Assembly (NCBI GenBank): GCA_000310025.1
Contig: FN648702.1
Span: 1 to 64,000 of the forward strand
Direction: 5' to 3'
Source of the DNA: Ectocarpus siliculosus
Lineage: Eukaryota > Sar > Phaeophyceae > Ectocarpales > Ectocarpaceae
Length of the DNA: 64,000 nucleotides
Numbering within the stretch: the stretch's first letter is position 1; each line of letters begins with the position of its first letter. A program made the position numbers and the translations under genes. Below, in pieces: positions 55,631 through 64,000 of this stretch. The notes under the pieces are model-generated. The model was not told the origin of the DNA. It worked only from the letters and a program-made list of their open reading frames with translations, and did not search any database.

Positions 55631-55790
55631 GTTTGCCTCTGAACACTTGGAAAAAGAGTTCCCCAAGTTTCGTCGGTGTTCTTTGCCTCTGAACACTTGG
55701 AAAAAGAGTTCCCCAAGTTTCGTCGGTGTTGTTTGCCTCTGAACACTTAAACAACGAGTTCCCCAAGTTTCGTCGGTATGTTCGCCTCTG
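55631..55790. repeat. 50-bp tandem repeat, three copies plus a partial fourth
   Basis: Units at 55631-55680, 55681-55730 and 55731-55780, each with TTTGCCTCTGAACACTT and GAGTTCCCCAAGTTTCGTCGG. The first two differ by one base, the third by a few; a fourth starts at 55781 and breaks off. Confidence 0.95.
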
Positions 55791-56796
55791 ACCAGGCAAA
55801 CACCGATTTTCTCGTGTTTCCCTTGGTTCGCCTTTTGCCAACTAATTTTTTTTTAGCTCCACCGTGTCGCCGAAGTGTCATCTAGGCCTGTTACTTCGGG
55901 CTTCCATCCCGTGGCGTCGTCTTCTCCCGTGGACATTCGTCGTCATCCACACTTCGTTCTACTTCGTCTCCGTCATCGCTACATGCAGGCGACGCCTTCA
56001 TCATCGTCGAGCCCTTGAGTCGTTGTGTTGTTGTGTGTATCTCTGCGACTTTTCTGTGTTTGAGTCTTTCTGTGTTGTGCGTTGCCAGCGAGCCAGGGCA
56101 AGTTCGTCAGATCGCTTCTCAGACGTTGATCATTCATGCTTTGCATTCTTGGTTTTCTTTAGGTCTTGCCGTGGCCGCCTCTCTATACGGTTTGAGTTCT
56201 CTGACACGCTCGAAATTGTTGTCAGTGTGTTCGCCTGTCATTCATTTCTCCTGCCCTTCTTTGACGCTTTCCTAGATTGGTTGCGTTGATATCTTCCCCT
56301 TCACGTCGCGTCCAGTATCAAAGGCCGTATTCGTTCGGAAATTTGCTTGGGTTTTGAGTTTTGTTGCCGTATTTTGGGGCTCTCTCGGGTAGTCGCCCTC
56401 CTTCCTCCCATTGTCATACGCGCGGGGGCGCGTAAAAGAGTGGTGTGTGGCGTTTAGGTTTTGACTTTATTTCTCTTGCCGTCGTCTGTTGCGGATAGCG
56501 TGCTGTGCAGCACTACATATTTTTCTTGGCCTTATCCCTTCATTGGTAGGAGCGTTGTCATTGAGATGTCGATGTGTTGTCTCGTGGCCGTTCGCATCCA
56601 TCTTTCGTCTCAATGATGGTGTGGGGGTTGATTCGGGATGTTTCTACAATTCACCCTCCTTTTTGGATGGTTTGTGAAGAGTCATATCTTCGATTCATGA
56701 GCATCAATCGTCAGCTAAAATCTTCGTTGTAGCTTTTAGGATTTGAGCATTGATTTGAGTATAGAATCTGCATATATGATATTCAGGGTGGGCTAG

Positions 56797-57026
56797 TGTT
56801 AAGGAGTGTGGCTGCTAGCTTAAATAGGGTACATCTTATTGTTGATAGGATGTGGGTCGGTCCCAGGAGGTATACCCTTCAGACACCTACCCTCTTAGGA
56901 TTTGTCTAGTCTGCGTACCCCCTGAGGTGAAGTTGGATCCCCACTTCACCTCAGACCCTTGCTGATCGTCTCTCAGCAATAACAAGCAACTTTCTCATCT
57001 CAACGTGATCGTGGACAAGCGTGTCA
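56797..57026 (+). repeat. Putative 3' long terminal repeat (230 bp)
   Basis: Starts TGTTAAGGAG and ends GTGTCA, i.e. TG...CA, followed by ACGACAG, the same 7 bases that precede the left end of the element. It contains a TTAAATAGGG TATA-like stretch and a CCCCTGAGGTGAAGT / ACTTCACCTCAG inverted repeat. The left end of the element shares only the first ten bases, so LTR identity is unproven. Confidence 0.5.
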
Positions 57027-57033
57027 ACGACAG

Positions 57034-57292
57034 AACCTACCTTCATCTATCTCTAGGAGCAAGCTACCACCCACGGCTCCCCCTCCTTTAAAACAGGCGC
57101 CCTTGCTCAACCATATTTCGAGAAAAAGAAACCGCCGTCACCGCAGCAGGGACGGAAGAGAATTCCTCGTGTAGGACGCAGCTACTGTCGGCATCTACGC
57201 ATTGCATCAACGATATCCGAAAATAATGTGGAAGGGCAGAGGGCTGTAGCGCCCCAGAATAGGTGTTATGGGTGGATCCGTTTAGCCTAGAC
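57034..57292. other. Right flank of the retroelement, no gene seen
   Basis: Short spacer between the proposed element border and the second MITE. No supported feature. Confidence 0.5.
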
Positions 57293-57519
57293 TACCGTAG
57301 GTTGCATGATGTAAGATATCATACCCCCTGGATCGATTTTCGAAGCTCGAAAACTCGGGAAGAAAAGCAGTGACGGTGCCGAAAATGGCGGCGTTGGAAC
57401 CGTCTCGTCGAGAGCTTTCCGCAAACGATATCCTTTGATTCCGACATCTTCTTCGTCGTGGAGTAATCGAGCTTTGAAAATCGGTCCAGGGGGTGTGATA
57501 TCTTTCGCAACCTTCGGTA
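57293..57519. mobile_element. MITE, copy 2 (TA-flanked, terminal inverted repeats)
   Basis: Relative of the element at 26311-26533, 227 bases. The left end TACCGTAGGTTGC and right end GCAACCTTCGGTA are inverted copies. Inner palindromic parts carry ATACCCCCTGGATCGATTTT and the complementary AAAATCGGTCCAGGGGGTGT. Internal sequence (GGCGTTGGAACCGTCTCGTCGAGA type) also matches copy 1. Confidence 0.8.
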
Positions 57520-60136
57520 CTCATCGTTGTTTGGCGACATCGGGCTGTCGTTAGCACCCCCGGGCCCAACTATAGCCGTGTCAAGAATGGAAACTGTTCG
57601 TCACGAATCGGTGCAATCATCATCCAATATACATCATCCCTCGCACGGACGGGGGCGTGACATAATCCAGACGGTGGTTCATTCCGTCAACCGGTCGTTG
57701 GGAAGGACGGGGGATTGACTGGCTACATCGGGCGCTTCGCGATGTGGACAACGCCGTGCAGCGAAGAGCAGCAGGAGTGACGAATCCACGATGAAAACAC
57801 CCACTACACTTCGATCGGAAACACACATGAAGAAAACCGGAGCAATAGCACCAACTCGCTCAAGGCGACCGAATCGACTTGGAAAGATCATGGAGGCGCT
57901 CACGCGTTGCTTCGACGGGGTACAAGACCCCTCGGCATGCTTGACGACGAGCTATACGCGCGCGGCTCATAGAAAGAACCAGAAACGAATGCTCGTGCAG
58001 TAACATGACATCTGTTTCGCCGTGGCCATTAGTCGTTTCCCACTTAATCTCATCCACCACCTGGCGTAGACATGTACATGTAGTTGTTCCCCGAGTGAGA
58101 TTTGATCACAACCGGATACTTGTGCTCTGCTTGGTTGGGCGAAGGTCCCAGGATTCAAGCAAAAGACGATCAAATACAGATTTGTTCGAGCGAAAATAAA
58201 GACGGGTGCTCGAAAACACCCAGAGCGATTAGCAACGGAGCCACCGACAACATAAGACGCTCTATGCAATCACACAACGAGAGACATCGGACACTCAAAA
58301 TACACAGAGGGCGGCCAACACGGCGATCGCGGTACGGCAGCCTGCTAGACTTGCACTATCTGCCTTCTACAAGTATATCTTGACCTCACAAGTCACAGGG
58401 AGGCCAGACGAACAAGAAACTCGCAACAAACGCCCCCAACACACAAACGACCTGCCTGATGTTAAATCATCGTTGCCAAGCATATGCTGCGTGGGCGGGC
58501 ACCTATCAACGGCGCTCGTGCGGTGCGCAACACACGGAGCACATGAAAATGTTGGTAAATGGACTCGGAGTGACGCAGCGTGGAGACATGGAGAGCAGCT
58601 GCGCGCGCCACAGCAAGCAAACCGGCCAAGTACAGTATACACGGAAAAAAGACGACGACGACGCCAATCACGTCGACTGACTGACTACTACGGCGGCAGC
58701 GTGGCAGATGCGCCACATGCGATTGCAAATCCAACTATTTAGGTGGTACATGTACGCCATACATCCAGCGAAAAGTATGGTACTACTCCGCAGGGGGACG
58801 GGGAAGCATCATCAATCCCTTATTTTCCAGTACAATACTCTCTCGCCAACACGACCGCTAGACTTTTGCTGTTTACGACCGCATTACTCAATAAACCATG
58901 CAAAGATAACTTCCCAACAAACCATCAAGCACCGATTCCAGACCCTCCCCCCATTCCCATCACACCGCCGCGACAGACATGGAAACCATTGGAACTCCAG
59001 CCGAATGAGCCACCCACACGTACGGTTAAAACCCGATACTATTTGTTAGTAGCCTATAACACGTAGTACGCATACATATTTCTTCGTGGACTAGCCCCCC
59101 TCCCAGCAAGTACAAAGTTGTGAAATCTAAGCCCAGCTTACAACAGGACAACGCGCATGCACCAAACTCCAGAAAAGGGGGCACACAACTCCCACGATAC
59201 CGCTACCAGCGTGGTTAACTAAATTACTCCCTTGACTTCGCCGTGCAAAGTACCTGCTGCGATTTCGGCCCCTCGCATTAACTTTCGTGATCGTGAGATG
59301 TGTGCGTTCGTTCAATGGATGTAATGGGACTTGATTAGCAAAAAAAAAAACATTTTCGGCAAGATGACTTTAAAATACGGTATCATACATGTGTAATCCC
59401 CCACGCCTGCATGACAATCCTCCCCTGCAGACCAGGGTTGGGGATGGACTTCAACACCAACACCACCCTGGTAAAGTAGTTGTTTCGCAGGCTTTTCCTC
59501 CAACCCTCCCCATCCCCTGTTTGCAGCAGCCCTTGCATCCTGTTATTTTATTTTTTTCCTTTCATGGAGGGCTACATTTACTCCACCCGAACCTGAACCA
59601 CAAACATCTCGCCCTACAGCAGTAAGAACGCTCGACACCCACCGCAGTTTTGATTCTCCCTCACGGGGGTAGCTAGCGCAGCTGTCATAGCTACAATAGC
59701 GTTGCTGCCGCTATGGCTGGCTTTTGCATGAACCAAACACACGAACAACACCAAAAAACAACCAACCAAAAGAGCCGTACGGCCTTCCTTCACCATACAA
59801 TGCCACATATGATACCAACGCATGCTCGTGTTTCTCGACCATGAAAAAACACCTGCCACATACAAAACATGAAGATATTAATATCACTATTGTAGACGTC
59901 TGCCTCTCTCTCCGCAAGCACCTGCCTTCAACTCCCGAAACCTCGCTCCCATGCACTCTACTCTCGAAAATACAACTGTTCTGCGGACACCCGTGTGCGC
60001 CGCTAGCGCCGCTGTCCGGAAGCGATCGCCACAGACGCGTTAACCCTATAACCACCGCCAAATCAAAGACCCCCGGCCCGCCCATCCACCACCCCAGTTC
60101 TATATACTTGGATGGAAAAGCGGCTGGGACGCCGCC
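57520..60136. other. Spacer downstream of the kinase gene
   Basis: ORFs on both strands without recognisable features. The part next to 60137 is probably the 3' UTR of the minus-strand kinase gene. A minus-strand ORF at 59614-59865 with a hydrophobic stretch is not supported by splice sites or domains. Confidence 0.55.
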
Positions 60137-63100
60137 CTACGCCTGCCGCAGACGCTCAAATGAGGCCGGAAGACTCGCCCCCCCGGCCATGTCCCCCGAC
60201 GCCGGCGGGGAGTCGGACCCTTCCTCCTCCACCCTGGACAACGCCACCACCCCACGACCGACTTCGGCAGCTCCCGCTGCTGCGCCGCGAGCCGATCCGA
60301 CCGCCATGGAAGGCCGCGGGACCCAGGGGCCGAAGAGAGCGGGAGCTGACTCACCGCCCCCGAAGACACCGGACGGTTCCGACGCATTGAACGCGGACAG
60401 GTTGGACCGCGCAGCTCCGCCTCCTCCACGTGCGGCGGCATCGGGAGTTCCGCCCAGGGAGGGTTTCGACGACAGGTTGTCAGAGGGTGATTTCCCCTTG
60501 GAACCGTTTGCCGCGAAATACGAGTCTGAATAAACACAACGAAAACCGGGGGGGGGGCAGAGGGGTGAGAGGCGAGGTGTTTCACGCTCCTGAGTGGCAG
60601 CGTCTGTGGGGAATGCCGACCATTCTCGCAACATTTAGATACCGCTTCATTCACAAGTAGACACCAGGGACCAAGGGGAACCAGGCTGAATTTAATAGGA
60701 ACAACCCGTGAAACCAACACACATCCATCAGGACAACAAAAGGGCACTGCTGTGCTAGACGCGTAAAGCATAAAAGACGCAGCAGACCAATGCCGATATC
60801 ATGGAGAAACGCGCACGGGGCCTATTCAGAAACGGCCTGACTCACTGTCCCAGGTAATCGTCCGGCTGAGGCGACCGCTCCTGTGGCTCTGCTTCTGGAT
60901 CAGCGCCGAAACCTCCTCCAACAGCCCAGAGTTGCGCGTCCTCTCCTTGCTGAGCTCCGACTTCTGGTCGTTCAGCTGTCTTTCCATCTCGCTCTGCAGG
61001 CAAGGGTACCGTAGGAGCTCCGCAGCAGACGGCCGGCGTGCTGGATCGGGCTGCGGAGGCACGAGTTGGGAACGGTGGGAATTTGGGGGTGCTTCATGAC
61101 TCGAGGTGTGTGTGTGGGTAACCGCCTTGGTGTGCGTGTGGAGTACATGGGAAGCTCTCGTGTTTTGGCTTATAACCTTGGCAAATTTCACCTCTCAGGA
61201 AACCAAGATAGAGTTTACAGGATTTCGGTTCTTTGTAGGGGGTACTACAACTCTTTGATTATTTCGTTGTTTATTCTGGATACGCCATCCCATCCCTGTA
61301 TTCTGGACGTTTCATTGGTCTTGAACAAGTTCCGGTACAGTTTTCTCCACGCACCGGCCGGCGTCACAACAGGAGGATTCCCCTAACGATTGTCAGCAGA
61401 AGGCTTCAGCCTTTCCCTCGTCGATCGTCAAGCTGAATTTTCGTACACACGACTTTTTCCCTTCCAATGAGCACCACACAACCTCATGTTCTAAGGGTGG
61501 CACGACGTTTCATCGCTAAATACCAAAGCCATGCGGTATCGCCACAAAAAGATAAATAGAAATCTCATGTTCTAGCCGAATCTGCCTAGTGCTGGAGTGG
61601 CACGAGCCTATGCGGTATCGCCACAAACAAGACCAAACTTACGTCCATCATCTCAAGCAGGGTCTTGGAGAGCTCCGCCGGGAGCCCCATCGGCATGCCC
61701 GCCTTGCCGGACCGAAGGCGGTGCCACTCTTCTCCGTTAGGCGGCAAAGGCCTGCCCGAGATTATCTCGTAAAGGGTGATACCCAGCGAGAACACATCAC
61801 ACTGGAGGCGGCGGGCGGGCGGCGGCGGAAGGTCTCAGCACGGCGGCACAACGCTCGTACAGTCTGGTGAATAGCGGGCTCCGCACACAGCACACATGGA
61901 TCATGATAGAATTTCGGATCAGCCGAAAATAAAGCCAGCCCTGCACACACTGTACCAATGGCAGGCCTGCTACATCAACTGTCACAAGTAGGAGCCGGCC
62001 AACAAAAGTGCGAGAGAAAAAAGACACACAGGACAACGTCACATTGGACTATATATGTACTGCTGCAAGCAAAAAATACCTTGGTGAGGTTTGAGTGGTC
62101 GTCGTTCAAGAGCTCCTTGGACATGTACCGCGAGTCTCCCTCCACGACGTCCGTGCCGGACCTAACGTGCACAGGGGTCACCAGCCCGAAGTCTCCCAGC
62201 TTGTACTGGCCGTTCTTCACGAAGATGTTCCCCGGCTTTGCACACGCCAACCGTCAAGTGGAAGCACGGAATACAAGCAGAAGGGCAAACGCCGTCGATG
62301 TCGACAGCGGAAGGGTCAAACCGATCAGTGAATGACCTTTGAAGGACATTACATTTGTATGCTACTAATACATACAATCCTAAACAAAACAACGAAGCAG
62401 TACCGTGGTGTAACAGCGGTCCCTGTATGCCAATAAAACCGCATGGTTACGGCCCGTCGCCCTGCACAAGGCCTTCGAAATCGCGCTACACACAGATGGA
62501 AATTCAAGTTGTTTAAAATCTTACTCGAATAAAGGCCGACCCAACCCGTTGGCACTACCCAGGGACCACCTTTCCGTGCTGGGAAACCACCAACAAAAAC
62601 ACCAACTCATGAAGTATCATGATGTCGGTGGGATGCGTACCTTGATGTCGAGGTGAACGAGCTTGTGCTGGTGCAGAATCTCCAGCCCCAGCAGCGTCTG
62701 CCTCAGAAACGCGTAGACGCCCGATATCTCTAGGCGGTGCCCGCTCTCCAGCTGCTTCTCCAACGAGGTCTCGCACAGCTCGGTCTGAATGTACAGACGC
62801 TCCTCCTCGATCCACGCCTGGCAGCGAAAAGCACACACGAAAATACGGAAACGAGGATTCAGAACACGTCTGTATGAGATTCCTCAGGTTACGCCATTGG
62901 AAAGGAAGCCCAACACAAGAACGGCATAAATCGCTGACTTCCGTCATCTCCATGGGGGCGTACAGCGAGCGTGACTAACCTGTGGCATGCACACCGTGTA
63001 CGAGCCTCTCGGACACACACACGAATTCTCCCCGATGATTTCCCTCCCGGGGTCCCAGACCTACATGCATGATTAACACATCTGCTGCTGATGATGTTCC

Positions 63101-64000
63101 AATGGCCTCTACATGTGTTTTCCGTTCGTGGCAGCTCTGACGATTGTCCATATGTTCTGCAGGTTTGCTGGCGCAGTCGATGCTAACAAAACAAAACACA
63201 CGCACACACATGTCCACCACAAACACGCTGCTGCTGCTGCTGCTGCTGCATCATATGCACACCTGGTGGTAGCGAACGATGTTGATCGTCTCCTGGGCAG
63301 AGTCGCAAACGGCAGCGAGGGCGTACACCTCCATGAGCATGTTTTGCCGGTCCGTCTCGCCCTTGAAACGCCGCCTGCTGCACTTCACCGCGTACAGGCA
63401 GCCGTCCACACGACTCCGCACCTTTCGATCACAACCCCCCCAACAGCAGCAACAAAAAATCAGAAAGGCCGCAATAGGTACTTGGGTTTACAGGAGCAAG
63501 CCGCGTCTTCTGTATGACGGAAAGCTGTTGGTCCTCTTGACGTCTACACACCGACAAGGTAAAGGATGGCCCCTGTGCAACAGTGCGAATACCAAGGGAG
63601 AGATGACTTACCGGCTAGCACTTATTCAGGGCGCCTCAATATTGTTCAGGATATGAGATTCCCTGAATATTCCGCCTGGGCCATGCGATTTCACCGGCCT
63701 AATGATAGGAGACATATTCGACTGCTAGCATACTTCAAGCAACCACCAGCCCGAAACATGTATTTAGCACATGGGCAACAGACAAAACCAAGCGGCAGGA
63801 GACGCGCCTTGCCCACCCAGACAAACAGAAAAAAAGGGATAGGACGCCCGTGAACACGCACACGATGAACGAAGAAGACACACCTTTTACACAAAAAAAA
63901 AGGAGAGGGGCAGACGCACCTTACACATGAATGCACATCACGAAAAACAGCAAACAAGGGGGGCTCACCTTGTACACTGTCCCGAAGCCCCCCGTGCCAA
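60137..64000 (-). CDS. Wee1/Myt1-type protein kinase (3' part; 5' end beyond the window)
   Basis: Exons on the minus strand: 64000-63969 (partial), 63421-63263, 62817-62641, 62235-62080, 61801-61643, 61050-60846, 60525-60137. All are GT-AG and in phase, giving 424 visible residues. The first visible exon ends with the glycine loop GTGGFGTVYK. Then follow the Lys of LYAVKCS, a Glu-containing helix C (NMLMEVYALA), the catalytic loop HLDIKPGNIF, DFG in KLGDFGLV, and EGDSRYMSKELL, a hallmark of Wee1/Myt1 kinases, then DVFSLGITLYEI and the final ARRPSAAELL. These kinases inhibit CDK1 by phosphorylating its glycine loop and hold cells before mitosis. DFG (not DLG) and the Gly-Asp-Ser/Pro-Arg-Tyr-Met pattern recall Myt1. 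After the domain come a short coiled coil and a Gly/Ala/Ser-rich tail. If the last intron is retained, the protein ends earlier at 60826-60828. Confidence 0.88.
63228..63250. repeat. (CTG)n microsatellite in kinase intron
   Basis: About seven CTG triplets in the intron directly downstream (minus strand) of exon 63421-63263, close to the 5' splice site. No coding effect expected. Confidence 0.85.

Larger units (their letters stand above)
55427..56796 (+). other. 3' untranslated part of the retroelement
   Basis: Between the integrase stop and the putative LTR start lie about 1.37 kb with a TTTG microsatellite, 50-base tandem repeats and a T-rich region, without a convincing ORF. A long non-coding 3' region like this is unusual for Ty3/gypsy elements. 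Confidence 0.6.
43101..57033 (+). mobile_element. Decayed Ty3/gypsy-type LTR-like retroelement, about 13.9 kb
   Basis: Order on the + strand: coiled-coil/gag region, CCHC gag, aspartic protease, reverse transcriptase, RNase H, integrase, chromodomain-like and Tudor-like tail. RT before integrase identifies the Ty3/gypsy order. The outer borders are proposed from ACGACAG at 43101-43107 and 57027-57033 and from the shared sequence AGTGTTAAGGAG just inside the left border and at 56795. The expected pair of identical long terminal repeats was not found, so the borders are tentative. At least one frameshift, in RNase H, disables pol. Confidence 0.8.

Noticed and set aside
55431-55841. Lys-Gln-Thr-Asn and Phe-Val-Cys-Leu repeat ORFs
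   Set aside because: They are translations of the TTTG microsatellite and the neighbouring 50-base repeats.
59724-60533. 269-residue plus-strand ORF with a Pro/Ala/Ser-rich end
   Set aside because: The minus strand has a strong pyrimidine-rich acceptor at 60526 and a phase-matched link to the kinase exon, which explains the open frame better.
1-64000. Prokaryotic systems (CRISPR, toxin-antitoxin, phage or defence islands)
   Set aside because: All supported genes are intron-split or retroelement ORFs; no regularly spaced direct-repeat array, operon or ribosome-binding-site pattern was seen.
1-64000. Over-representation of short words such as TACTGTAG and TACATGTAG
   Set aside because: They seem frequent in non-coding parts, but without a count against expectation I cannot support a claim; a word-frequency test on the whole genome would decide.

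Overview
The window looks like nuclear DNA of a brown alga (Phaeophyceae). The main evidence is two intact, intron-rich genes for secreted right-handed beta-helix proteins carrying the Y-G-F-D-P-H motif of mannuronan C-5-epimerases, the alginate-modifying enzymes that are expanded in brown algae. Genes are split by GT-AG introns, intergenic DNA is long and repeat-rich, and a large Ty3/gypsy-type retroelement is present. Genus and species cannot be read from the sequence. No rRNA, tRNA, CRISPR or bacterial operon was recognised. All exon models were built by eye from splice sites and phase agreement.

Layout. 1-15805: a tandem array of a ~7.3 kb unit. Two full units are nearly identical in exons, introns and spacer, and each encodes one 508-residue epimerase (3445-7318 and 10772-14479, nine exons, + strand). 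A third, diverged downstream fragment (14492-15805) closes the array, and the window starts exactly at a unit boundary, so another copy probably lies to the left. 16946-24822 (- strand): a multi-exon single-pass membrane protein with a long low-complexity cytoplasmic tail; its 5' end was not found, and its last exons contain a 19-bp triplication that appears to have shifted the frame. 27367-29259 (- strand): a two-exon cysteine-rich protein with an Asp-rich tail. 29.3-39.6 kb: mostly gene-free, with fold-back repeats and a 0.5 kb inverted-repeat element. 39687-40820 (+): a secreted protein with two cysteine modules. One module has the same cysteine spacing as a module in the 27-29 kb gene, so the two genes share a domain family.

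43.1-57.0 kb: a decayed Ty3/gypsy-like element (coiled-coil ORF, CCHC gag, protease-RT-RNase H, integrase with chromodomain-like and Tudor-like tail). Gag and pol are in the same frame, separated by one TGA. A missing base in RNase H separates pol from integrase. 60137-64000 (- strand): the 3' part of a Wee1/Myt1-type protein kinase, cut by the right edge of the window at its glycine loop.

The genes do not form an operon or one pathway. Functionally they cover cell-wall alginate remodelling, two cysteine-rich surface or secreted proteins, a membrane protein and a cell-cycle kinase. Short mobile elements include a CCCATGGG-rich fold-back family with telomere-like cores (three copies) and a TA-flanked MITE family (two copies).
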